Made by a program: the position numbers and the translations under genes
Shown: one piece after another, positions 41,092-52,480 of the stretch
Layout of the letters: every line of letters starts with the position of its first letter
Position numbering within the stretch: the first letter of the stretch is position 1
The notes under the pieces: generated by a model
What the model was told of the DNA's origin: nothing
Seen by the model: only the letters and a program-made list of their open reading frames with translations
Database searches by the model: none
Assembly (NCBI GenBank): GCA_033002965.1
Contig: JAURVB010003339.1
Coordinates: 1 to 64,000, forward strand
Direction: 5' to 3'
Length of the DNA stretch: 64,000 nt
Source: Piper betle
Lineage: Eukaryota; Streptophyta; Magnoliopsida; Piperales; Piperaceae

Positions 41092-42872
41092 TGTAAAACC
41101 CACGATTCGAGTTAGGGTTTTATATTTAGAACCGGTCGGGTCGACCGTTATTTTTTTCGAGTTGAGTCAGTTTCAGGACACGTGTACCGAGCCAATGCCA
41201 GTCGCGTGTATGAGCTATGAGGGTCATGCGTACCCAAGTATATGATGATAACGTCATGAACACAGCAGAACAGAATGAGTTATCAGATATATGAGAGTAT
41301 GCCAGTCATTTTTTTTATTTTTATATATAGTGGATCGTAGAATTAGTATTAGGCCGTTTACCGCGTTAGGACGCGTTCGGGCAGTTTGGGTGGGTTGATA
41401 GTTCTAGAGCATACCATTATAATTTTTTTGGTGTTGTTTGATTTTACGGGATTTTTCCCGATTTTTATGAATTTTTTTAGGATTTAATACGAGTTAGTTA
41501 TGATACTTGACTCGAGACGGAGACGAGTCAAGTATTATTTACGAGTTTGCCACCCAACTAATTTTTCACCCCGACTTTTCTCCCCCACGCCCAAACCCTC
41601 GCCGCGCCGCCCCTGTTCGCGCGCCACCGCCGCCACGGCCGGCGCCGCCTGGCCGCCGATCGACGCCGCCCAGCCCGGCCACGGCGTCGCCCTGCCGCCC
41701 CGACCAGGTCCGGCCCCCATCGGACCGCCGCGACGCGAGGAAACCACGCCGCGACGCCGCGGCCGCGTTGCGGTCGCGTCGCCGATTCCGCCGCCGGCGA
41801 GCATCGCCACCACGATCAGGTGGTCGCCTCAGCACCGTCGACCACCCAGTGACGCTTCCTGACCGGAGCGGAGGCCGTTGCCGCCGTGGCCGGCCGGATC
41901 TAGCAACCACCACGGCCGGCCTCTGTTTTGCCGTTTTCCGGCGAGCCGCCACCTCCATTGGCCACACTGAGGTCATAGATGAGTCGGGCTCGCCGAGCCG
42001 GTTCCGAGGGTACCCAACACGACCCCTTTCCGACTAGTAGACGCCGCCGGCGATTGTCGCCGGAAAACCACCGGAAGTCGCCGGAAAACCGCCAGTAGCT
42101 GCCGGAAAACCGCCGAAAAATCGGAATTTCTGGAATTCGCCGGAATTCACCGGATCTTCCGCGGGGCTCACCCAGTGGAGCCCGATCGAGCTTCGGACGC
42201 CGAGGAGCGCCGAATTCGAGCTCCGAGACGCGCGACGGAACCCTAGCCGTCGCCGATTGCCGATCGACGTGAGGTACGGGAGTAGAGCTTGCTCGCCTAG
42301 GCGCGATGACGATGCTTGGAGCTTCTACCAGGTCCGCTTAGGACTCTGTCTTGCTTTACGCTCTTCCATTGTATGTTTGAGCATGATGATATGATATGAA
42401 TGGAAGGTTAAGTACATCGATATCAGTATTGCAAAATATGATCAGTAGTTGCGGCAGCGGAGTGGGTTGAGACCCAAAGTTTTTAAAATAAGTTACAAGC
42501 ATGTTAGATTTTTATATTTTACATGAATGAAATTATTTGATATATGGTTAGCATTATATATTTGCATATGTATATTGGATGCAGGGTGGCCCCTTACTGC
42601 ATTTTTTAGGGGAAACTCTATCCGCTATATTTCAAAGTTTTCATTAATTTTTATCGGGATTGTTCTGGGTGTGACACTCTGATTTGTATGTCGGTTCAAC
42701 GCAGTACCACGTTAGGTGTTTGCGGTATTTCATTTCCATGCTTTGAGAGTTGGTATCTTCATCTTAAGACGCCGAGATTGGATCCGTATGAGTTAGGTTC
42801 GGGCTAGCCGACCTAACCGGGCCGGTAACATGCTGCCGGTTCACGAGCGTGAACCGGATTTGGGGTGTTATA
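41092..42872 (+). repeat. 3' LTR of the A element, with two deletions
   Basis: Nearly identical to the 5' LTR up to 42260. It then lacks what corresponds to 35906-36300 and 36403-37279 of the 5' LTR. The tail 42261-42872 carries many one-base insertions relative to the 5' LTR. Terminal CA is TA. Confidence 0.85.
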
Positions 42873-42877
42873 TTATT

Positions 42878-43105
42878 GGTGGCTTCGATTGGCACATGCC
42901 AATTGCGTAGCATGGTTCTTGGGATTCCTGACTTACGATTGGCACATGCTACTTGCGTAGTATGGTTGTTGGTTGCTTCGACTGGCACACGCTGCTTGTG
43001 TAACATGGATGTCGGGATTCTCTGCTTACGACTGTCACATGCTACTTTCGTAGCATGGTTGTCGGCGGCTTTAACTGGCACATGCTCGCTTGCATAGTAC
43101 GGTTA
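42878..43105 (-). repeat. Minisatellite of the A' solo LTR, right part
   Basis: Continues the array split by the A element; the unit is resumed in the middle after target duplication TTATT (42873-42877). Confidence 0.85.
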
Positions 43106-43559
43106 TTAAAAAACATAAAAACTACAGATATATAGATATTGGTAGGGATTTATATAATAGGCCCAAAGGCAACTTGTGGTGGATCTTGTTTTCGAAAACA
43201 TACTCGAGGGATCTCATCCGTGAGGGCTATTAATTAGGAAAACTATTCAACTAAATGACCTAAGCTAAGTGAGATCTGGTAAAATACCACTCAACTAGTT
43301 CTACAATCTGTAAAAATTAAATCATTATAAAATAGAACAATAAATCAGGGGTGAGTCCTAACAGACCTGGTAGAAGCTCTGAGCGTGTCTTAACGCCTGA
43401 ACTATGAGCTCCTACTCCATACCTAATCGTCAGTCATGTGGTGATGGCGACGAGGTTGTGGCCGGCTTCAGTGAGGATCATGGGGAAAAAATAAGGAAGA
43501 AAAGAAGAAGGAAGTTGGGTGAGAAGGATGGTGGTGGCTAAATGGTGATAGTGTGGAAT

Positions 43560-43725
43560 ATATAGATGTCAGGGTGAGAAAAACGAATGTTTTGGGGAGA
43601 AAAACAAGTGATCAGATGAGAAAAATGAATTGTCAGGTGAGAAAAACGAATGGTCAGGTGAGAAAAACAAATGGTTAGGTGAGAAAAATGAATGGTTGTT
43701 GAGAAAATGAATGGTCGTCTCGTAA
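43560..43725 (-). repeat. Short tandem array GGTGAGAAAAACGAATGGTCA
   Basis: Roughly six copies of a 20-22-bp unit. The matching place in the A' LTR at 19540-19570 has only one or two copies (ATTCATTTTTCTCACTGAC), so the array grew in this copy. Confidence 0.75.
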
Positions 43726-43812
43726 TTAAAACTTAGGTTGAATAAAAATAATGGTCGAACCGACCGGTTTAGATTGTAAAACCCTGATTCAAATCACGAG
43801 TTTTACACCATT

Positions 43813-44045
43813 CCACATATCCGTAGGCGGAAAATTAAATACAAAGATTGCAACAAGTGCCAGGGCATCATATTTAGGCACTTGGGCTTCATGTGGACCA
43901 TTCAAGCAGTGTGAACCGTAAGATCCTCCAATCCATGTTACTCTATCACTCACACACAGCTGCAACCAAATACATTTTGTGTTCCAACATCAATTTCGAG
44001 ACTTTGAGACTTACACATTTTGTAGATGATCGTTAAAATGCTCCA
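43813..44045. other. Spacer between LTRs, no feature seen
   Basis: Right flank of the A' solo LTR and left flank of the minus C LTR. No frames or repeats recognised. Confidence 0.35.
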
Positions 44046-46810
44046 AAGTTAACACCCCAATTTCAGTTCACCTAAGAACCGAATCAAAAATGTTACGATC
44101 GAGTTGAGTCATGTTTATAGTTGTTGGTCGGTAAGACTCGATCGATACAATAGATCAAAACAACCTTCTTGTTGTCATGAGAATGGAAGACATTGTTAAT
44201 ACTCGTCAAAACACATTGAACATCAATAAAAATAATGAAGTAAATAACTGCGCTAAGGTCAAGTGTGCGTAGCATTTATCTATCCTCCTACGAAAGTCGA
44301 TTCAAGATTGAAAAACCTACATATATTATATGAAAAACGTCATTAACAAATGTTACAGGTCCGAAAAATAACTAATACAAACTGACAAATGGTTATTCTA
44401 TTACCCATGAAAACTTATGAAACTTCAAGATTGCCTTACATTGGGCGGTAAACAAACATACTTAAGCAAGTGCTGGCTCGCATGCGTGGCTCATAATGAT
44501 ATTCATACATACAACGCTTACGCCTTCACATCTTCTATATCACCTGCCACGGTACTCGAGTGGTAAAAGAAACAGTTAAGTTAGTGCCACAAATTTCGGA
44601 AATGTGCTGCATTATGTAGTACCCTCATACACTGCACTACCTCAGGGTTTGAAGGAGTACTAGTGCGGTCCAAGCATATCTCTGTAGCCCTCATTCTCTT
44701 ATTCGTGAAATTGATAAAAATACATGTATTTATATAATAGACTTAGGGAAGAGGCTTTTATCATACATTTCTAGAGTTTTAGTTCGAAAACCAATAAGGG
44801 ATCTCATCCTATTAGTTTTATTAAACATGCTTAGAAAACACAGCTAAATGACCCGACATCGAAGGGATGCAAAAAAATTCCGCCGATGTTGTCCTACGTA
44901 TAAAATACGATTAAACTTGACACACAAGGAGTCAAGCAGAGAGGGAGAGTCCTACAGACCTATGGTCTAAGCTCCAAGCATATATGCATTTCTACGGTGA
45001 GCTCGGATTTCAAAACCTACAACAAAACCCACTAATATCTCTATATGACGCATGCTCATAGTGTGTGCTCATATCATCAATGCATCCTAATAAAGAAAGC
45101 AGTGCTAATAAACCTATAACTAAATAAAAAATAATAATAAATAAAAAATAAATAAGGAAATGCACTCTTAGATAATTAGATAAATAATAAATACATAAAC
45201 ATGAACAATACTCTAATCGTAAAATAATAATATAATTATACTATATAAATATACGGGTAAAAATGAGTAAATATCAACATATACTCATGTTAATAAACAT
45301 ATAAATAAATAATAAATAATTCAATAAATAAATAAATAAATTGTTAATGCTCAGTAATCATGAATATTGATAATATCATAGTCATACAATACAAGAATAC
45401 ATAATTAATTATAAATAAATAATAACGTACACATAACAAACAAACAAATATATATATATAAATAAATAAATAAATAAATAAAATTTAGTACACATAATAA
45501 GACTAATATTCATAAGTAAATATAATATGGGTTAAGTGAAAAATGGGTTGAGTTGACATGGTGGACATGAACATGGGCTCGGATTGGCGGACTCAACATG
45601 ACCAGGCAAACACTGGCATGATCAGGCAGACATGAACGTAGGTAGCTGGACATGGTCACGGGCAAACAGGCTGACCAGAGGGTGGCAGTGCCCATCATTG
45701 GAGAATGCCGACGGCAGCGTGGCAGAGGCTGCTGTTAGTCGCAATAGACAGAGGGGAGGACAGGGAACATGATAGTGGTGGCGATCAGCAGAGTTCGGCC
45801 AATGGCTAGCTGAAAATTGGTCGAAAAGGGGTGGCATAGTTGCCGTGTGCGCTGACATTGTCGGCTGCGATCGCGGCCACGGTGGAAGTCGGAGTTGGTC
45901 TCAAAATGGAGATCTCAACGAGGGGAAGATGTCGGGGTGGTCGGATTGGCCAGTGGTGGCTCGCTGGCGTTGGAAAACAGCCCAAACGGTGGCGGTGGCA
46001 GCGGAAACTGGCTCCAAAACTCCCTCGCCGGTGGTGACTGTTGTGGTGCCAGTGGTTCTAAGAGGTACGGATAGAACGCTGGCCATGAGGTGGTCATGGT
46101 GGTGCTGGTCCGTTGACCGGTGGCAAGGTGAAGACTCGCCGGCAGCGAGCCGAAGTGGTGGTGGCGCTAAAGTGAAAACATCCAATATTGAGGGACATCA
46201 CTGGAAATAAATAAGTGGAACTAGGGTTGAGTGTATGGCTCAATTTTACCATGTGACACGATCTGGACATTCAATAATCTCGTGGCTAGTGGAGCCCACC
46301 TATAGGTGTATGCAATATACTTATGGATGGAAGGCCCGGATCAAGACTTCTAAGGTCGAAATTGACTCAAGTCTTAAAAAGGACTCTATAGGCAAGAAAC
46401 GAAGCAAGAAGGCTAAATGTGCTGGGAACCCTGGACTCAATCAAACTAGGCCCACAGGGGCACAATCCAGTGATCTGAAATTCTTATGCTGCTTGTAAAT
46501 GAAATACCCAAAATACCCCAAACGGATACTTAACGCTGCAACGGCCTAGATCTATGCTTAAAATCCTGGCTAACGTATATAAAAAATCATCTGTATACAA
46601 TGTGTATACACTAATAACTTGTGTTATGTTGTATCTATCATATGCATGTCAGCCATCCTCAACTACTATAACATGCTCATATGGTCATCTAGGCCCTATA
46701 CTCATATTCTTATAATTTATTTGGCTCCAACTCGCTCGAACCGACTCGAGACTTGCCTGAACCAGGCAACCTACAGGCCGGTAAAACCCTAAGCCAAAAT
46801 CGGTTTTACA
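44046..46810 (-). repeat. LTR of family C, minus strand
   Basis: On the minus strand it starts TGTAAAACCGATTTTGGC (46810) and ends TTGGGGTGTTAAC near 44046. It is an inverted relative of 48283-51339 over the whole length, including the GC-rich block (45640-46190), the (TAAA)n-rich block (45110-45490), and the GGTC..AGGACTC and TTTTAT blocks at 44770-44970. Flanks CTCCA and CTGCA are a possible 4/5 target duplication, so it may be another solo LTR. Confidence 0.75.
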
Positions 46811-46815
46811 CTGCA

Positions 46816-48277
46816 CGAAGATAATACTAATAATAAAATAATAAAACAAGCAAATTACGCATAACACATCATCTTAACATGCACTTATAACATGTTTTAG
46901 GGAATCAGCCCACATCATAATACAACACATCATATCCCATAGTTTTTGAAATACATCAGTCCCAAAAACATAAGTCGTACAATAACATGGTCCACATAAT
47001 ATATACACAAAATTAGTACAACATTGTCCCCCACCATGAGCCTCTTGATTTGTCCACCTATGCCAACCACTGATATGGATACTCACCTACATAGATATAG
47101 GAAATTTATGAGTAATCAAACAAAGTTGATTCCCGGTCTAAAAATAACTGCTAATAAATACTATTGACTGAAGGTAGTTATGGGACAATAGGATGTGATG
47201 ATAGGTTGGCAGAAACTACGTGAGGTAAACTATATGATCGAGCTGATCTTGCTAGATATTGGGGAGATGTAGAGAGGAGTGCATGATAAAATTTGCATGA
47301 CATATTAGCAACCAGAGGTCAGCAGTGAACTTCCAATAGGACACCATTATGACCATCCCTGCTTATAAACCGACAGAGGTAGTTTATTATAGAGCACCTC
47401 AAAATATAGATGAGGTGAGTATGACATTACTGAGAGTTCACAGAGTAGGTATACACAAGTTAGATTCACAGTGTAGGAACCAAGTTAGTTCATAAGATTT
47501 ATGACCACTAAGCGTGGATAGTCATAACATTTTGATTAGTAGTATCACAACCCGAGTAAGGATTAATAAGAGTAATAAGTGGCAGTACGAGAGTGATGCA
47601 CCAGTAAGACGACTATAGTAAGGAACGAGCCAAGATGGATAAATAGTATATGGGCTGGTAGAATTAGGTAGTCACTTTTCATATATTAGCTTATAGGTAC
47701 ACAAAGTTACTTGACCGCCATTCAAGTAGTGTAACTACTGTCTAATTAGCTCGTCTATCGTCCAAGTAGTGCAATCACCGTCCGAGTAGCTCAATTACCA
47801 TTCGAGCATCTCAACCACTATCTGAGCAGCTTGACCATAAGCCAAGTAGCACAACCACAGTCCGAGAAAGTATATTATAGTAAACTAGTAATAGGACAGA
47901 CAAGTATATCCGGGCATAGCAGAGTTATACAAGGAAATGAGAGGAAAGGTAGATAGCATGTCAAGAACTATAGACAGAGAATAAAGGTTGAATACCATGA
48001 TTAACAATTAACTAGTACGAACTAGAGGTCAAAAGTAGATAATAGTAATACATCAACTATGCAGTGTATGATGATGAGATTATTATAATTGTCAGCTCCA
48101 GAGTACGATAGATGAGTAGGACAATGTTTTGGATCTAGTTAGATGGATGGGCAATGATCAGAGTGACCAAACAAAGGTCATGGACCCTGATTTCTTACGC
48201 CGATATCTAGGTAGGCACCCCAACATTAGAGATACAAATGTGCAATGTTATGTAGTTCCATAGTGTGCACTTTTACA
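46816..48277 (+). mobile_element. Internal remnant of an older A/C-type element, left part
   Basis: Contains a 20-bp minisatellite at 47705-47875 (GTAGTGCAATCACCGTCCGA-like units, about eight copies) in the same orientation as that at 38660-38840. Similar short phrases follow it (AGTAATAGGACAGACAAG, GAAATGAGAGGAAAGGTAG). No coding motifs. It appears to be split by the C solo LTR and to continue at 51345. Confidence 0.5.
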
Positions 48278-48282
48278 TTGAA

Positions 48283-51200
48283 TGTAAAACCCCAGTTTTG
48301 GGTTAGGGTTTACCTGCTTGTAGGTTCTCAGTTTGGGTTAGTCTTGAGTCAGTTTGAGTGAGCTTGAGCTAGAACAATTTTGAGAATATTAGTATGTGGC
48401 CCAAATGGCCAAATGAGCATGTTATGGAGGTTGTGTATGCCCAACATGCATATGATGGTTTCCGTTATGATATAATTGAGTATGAGTCATCGGTGTATAC
48501 ACGAGGTATACATAAAGTTTTTATGAATTAGCCAAGATTTTAGGCCCAGATCTAGGCCATTGTAGCATTTAGTATCCATTTGGGATTTTCTAGGTATTTC
48601 ATTTGCATGCAGCATAGGAATTTCGGATCACTGGATTGTACCCTTGTGGACCCAGTTTGATTAAGTTTAGGGTTCGAGGCCCATTTAGCCTTCTTGCCTC
48701 GATTCCCTCCAATAGAGTTAATTTTAGGACTCGAGTCACTTTCGACTTTGGAGGGTCTCAATCTGTGCTTTTTGTCCATATGTATATTACACATGCCCAT
48801 AGGTAGGTCCCACTTGACCACAAGTTGTTGGACGTTTCGATCGTGCCATGTGACAAGATCTGAGTTGTCCAAGTCAGCCCTGGCTTCACCATGTTATATA
48901 TCTAGAAAATTTTCACAATTTTCAAATTTACACCACTTTAGCTCCGCCATCACTTCGGCTTGCCACTGGCAAGTTTCCACCCCGCCCTTGCCCACTAGAT
49001 TGGTACGACTGTGACCATGACTGGCTATCAGTCTGTACCCACGATCACCATCAGGGCCGCCGCAGTCGTTGCTAGAGACAACGTTGTTGCTGTCGATTTT
49101 TGCCGCTGCCGCCACCCTTTTAGGCCATTTTTTGGTGCCGACAAGCCACCTCCGGCCAATCCAACTTCCCACACAGCTTCTATTCATTGAGATCTCCATT
49201 TTGAGACAACCCACGATGACCACCGCGACCGTGATTGCCCCCGCACCCGGTGACAATTTGCCCCCTTTCCTACTGTTTTCTAGCTAACTAGTGGTCAGAC
49301 TCCGCTGATTGTCACCACCAGAGCCTCCACCTTAACTCCCCCTGTTGATTCTGACTGGTGACAAGCCCAGCCATGCCATCGTACCTTGTCGAACTCGTTT
49401 ACCCGTTTGCCTGTGAACATGTCCGCTGCCTATGTTCGCATCCACGCCTGCTTGATTGCATCTATGTCCGCCTGCTTGCGTTCGTGCCCGCCAGCCAATG
49501 TCTGAGTCCGCCCACCCAACCCAGCCCATTTTCCAGTTAACCTAACCGGGTTGGTTCAGTCTATTCGGTTCGGTCTGGTATAGCTTAGTTTAGTCCGATT
49601 CACCTCATTTTCAGACCGTTTTCATCTGTTCTAGAGCTATTTTCAATAATTTGAGAACCTCTATGTTAGTTGTGATGCATATTCGCATGATTTAGCATGA
49701 TTGGTTGCTATGATGATTTTTCTTTATTTATTGTTTCATTTATTTATTTATTTATTTATTCATTATTATTTATTTATTTTTATTTATATATTTATCATAT
49801 ATGATGAATGTTTACATGATTATTTGTTATTATTAATAGTATATTTGCTTATGTATATTAGTCTTATTATGCGTACTAAATTGTATATATTTATTTATTT
49901 ATTTGTTCGTTATGTGTATGTTATTATTTATTTATATTTAATTATGTATTCTTGTATTGTATGACTATGATGTTATTAATATTCATAATTATGAGTATTA
50001 ACTATTTATTTATTTATTTATTGAATTATTTTATTTATTTATTTATTTATATGTTTACTGACACGAGTATATGTTGATATTTACTCGTGTTTACTCGTAT
50101 AATTATATAGTATAATTATATTATTATTTTACGATTTGAGTATTGTTCATGTTTATGTATTTACTATTTATCTAATTATCTATGAGTGTATTTTTCTTGT
50201 TTATTTATTATCTATTATTATTATGTCTCGATTTTCATGCCACATGTTTAGTTATAGGTCTGTTAGCACTGCTTTCTTTATTAGGATGTATTGATAATAT
50301 TAGCACACACCGCAAGCATACATCATATAGAATTATCGATATTTTACTTAGCATTGGGTTTCAATATAGGTTATAGAGTTTGAGCTCATCGTAGATGTGT
50401 CGATGCGCTTGGAGCTTGGACCACAGGTCCGTAGGACTCTCCCTCTCTGCTTGACTCCTTGCGTGTTGAGTTTAACTGTGTTTAGATGTTGGACAGCATT
50501 GGCGGTGTTTTATCGGATCCCTCCAATGTCAGGCCATTTAGTCATATTTTCTACACATGTTGAATAAAACTACGAGGATGAGATCCCTTGTTGGTTTTTG
50601 AACTAAATCTCTAGAAATATATGATATAAGCCTCTTCCCTAAACCTATTATATAGTACGCGTATTTTACAGATTTCACGAATAAGAGAGTGAGTGCTATG
50701 GAGATATATATGGACCGTACTAGTACTCCTTCAAACCCAGAGGTAGTGCGGTATATGAGGGTATTGCATAACATAACACATTTCTGAATTTTGTGGCACT
50801 AACTTAACTGTTCATTTTGCCACTCGAATACGATGGCAAGTGAAATATGGAAGATGTGAGGGCGTAAGTGCTATATGTATGAAAATGATCATTAGCCGTG
50901 CATGCGAGCTGACACTTGCTTAAGTATGTTTGCTTATCATCTAGTGTGAGGCAATCTTGAAGTTTCATAAGTTTTCGTGGGTAATGGGATACCCATTCGC
51001 TAAATTGTATTAGTTATTTTTCGGATTAGTAACACTCGTTACTGAAGTTTTTCATATAATATATGAAGGTCTTGCAAATCTTGAGTTGACTTTCGTGGAA
51101 GGACAGATAAATGCTACGCACAGTTGAGCTTAGTGTATTTATTTCTTTTCTTACTTTTATTTATATTTGATGTGTTTTGACGTGTATTTAACAATATTTT

Positions 51201-51339
51201 CCATTCTCATGACTCCAAGCAAGTTGTTTCGATCTATTTTATCTATCAAGTCTTACCAACCAACAACTTTAAACATGACTAGACTCGATTGTAATATTTC
51301 TAATTCGGTTCTTAGGTGAACCAAAATTGGGATGTTATA
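48283..51339 (+). repeat. Solo LTR of family C, plus strand
   Basis: TGTAAAACCCCAGTTTTGGG (48283) to TTGGGATGTTATA (51339), 3,057 bp. Flanks TTGAA (48278-48282) and TTGTA (51340-51344) match at 4 of 5. Parts: GC-rich leader block 48900-49530; (TTTA)n block 49735-50060; AGGTCCGTAGGACTC at about 50426-50440; GTTTTATCGGATCCC at about 50507; hairpin 51026-51045; ATATATGAAGGT. Confidence 0.8.
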
Positions 51340-51344
51340 TTGTA

Positions 51345-52480
51345 AGTAGCCTACATATGACCATTTTGTAGCCTTGCTTGTGAGTGAGTTGAGGTATAGT
51401 ACTCTAAATTGGTACGGGGCGACCTGTTACAAGACACACACGAATGGATGAGACACTTATCCTATGTTTCTGTGAGTTCCCATTAACCCAAAGTGTAATA
51501 ATGGTTAACCTAGAGCTTATCTAGGTACTCAATCAAGCTTATCTAGGTACATTACTACCAGTTATGCGAGACACTTATCCTACATTTCTGTGAGTTCCCA
51601 CTAGAATGTACATAACTGGTACTCACTCAAGAAATTCTTATCTACTATTTACTAATAACCTAGAGCTTTAGGAGCTGTCCGTAGTAATGCTCGCATTGTA
51701 GTTTCTAGGGATGATGGTCAAATCCACAGTAAGTGAAAACAATGATATTTCAGAGTGGACACTATCTTGACCTCCATATATTTTATATACCATCCTATTT
51801 TAATATACACATATCCCCTTATGCAGCTATAGGTGAAGACATAGTGATCGGGGCTTTTAGGCAGCCTCCTTGGGTGGGTAGATTCTAGGCCCCTTAGTAC
51901 ACTTTATGGATTACGCCCTTAACATATCCCAGTTTTCAAGGGCAATCATAATACCCATATGATAGGATATCCCTTTTCGTACCCTTTTACGATACGAGAC
52001 CAGTTAAACATCTAGACCACCTCATGTGTTGATGTATACATGTTAGGTTCTATTAGATTATATTTACCATGAGCACACTAGGACTAAATCCATCCTTTTG
52101 TGGAGAAAGTGTGTATGATTACATACTCTAGTTATGTATATTAACACATATATGAATATACATCGGACAATGCCAGACTCGTATTTGGCAGGTATGCCCT
52201 AGTAGTAGCATAGTTGGCAACAATATGACCTTGTAGTGACGTGTTAGATGGCGGAACACCTTGTCGGTAGTATGTTTCATTAGCAGTATGGTTGGTACAC
52301 ATTGGTATTGAAAGCAGAAAGTCTTGATAGTAGTGTGCTCCTTGACGGTATGTTCAAAGTAGGATATTATGGCAACGCTTTGCACTATGTGTGTATGTAG
52401 CCATATGTTCATGGTGTGTAGCCGTAGTGTGTGTACCCCTTAGGTGAATTCTATGGGTTCTTGTCCAAAGTTTGGGAAAT
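51345..52480 (+). mobile_element. Internal remnant of an older A/C-type element, right part
   Basis: 51360-51480 parallels 39570-39700 of the A element (GTAGCCTTGCTTGTGAG, GGTACGGGGCGACCTG, GGATGAGACACTTAT, GAGTTCCC). 52190-52440 is a loose tandem array with spacing of roughly 28 bp (units around TAGTAGCATAGTTGGCA, TAGTGACGTGTT, GGTAGTATGTT). No coding motifs. It ends in AAAGTTTGGGAAAT directly before the D LTR, so that LTR could be its 3' LTR. Confidence 0.45.

Larger units (their letters stand above)
34725..42872 (+). mobile_element. Complete family A LTR retrotransposon without coding domains (LARD-like)
   Basis: 5' LTR 34725-37754 (3,030 bp), 3' LTR 41092-42872 (1,781 bp), internal 37755-41091 (about 3.3 kb). 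Perfect target duplication TTATT (34720-34724 and 42873-42877). Primer site at 37759-37771; polypurine tract AAGGAGGGAAGG at about 41079-41090. I find no gag, protease, RT or integrase motif; the internal frames are short and unrelated. Long LTRs with a non-coding interior fit the Large Retrotransposon Derivative type, mobilised by a partner. The first 1,180 bp of the two LTRs differ at only about a dozen sites, so the insertion is recent. Confidence 0.85.
33687..43807 (-). repeat. Solo LTR of family A' (minus), interrupted by the A element
   Basis: On the plus strand it starts TGTAACACCTGATTTCCGG (33687) and ends CACGAGTTTTACA (43807); CCATT flanks both sides (33682-33686 and 43808-43812). 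Removing the inserted element and its duplicated target leaves 1,968 bp, almost the length of the A' LTR at 19438-21427, which it parallels end to end. The insertion is inside its minisatellite (34436-34724 and 42878-43105). Confidence 0.9.
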
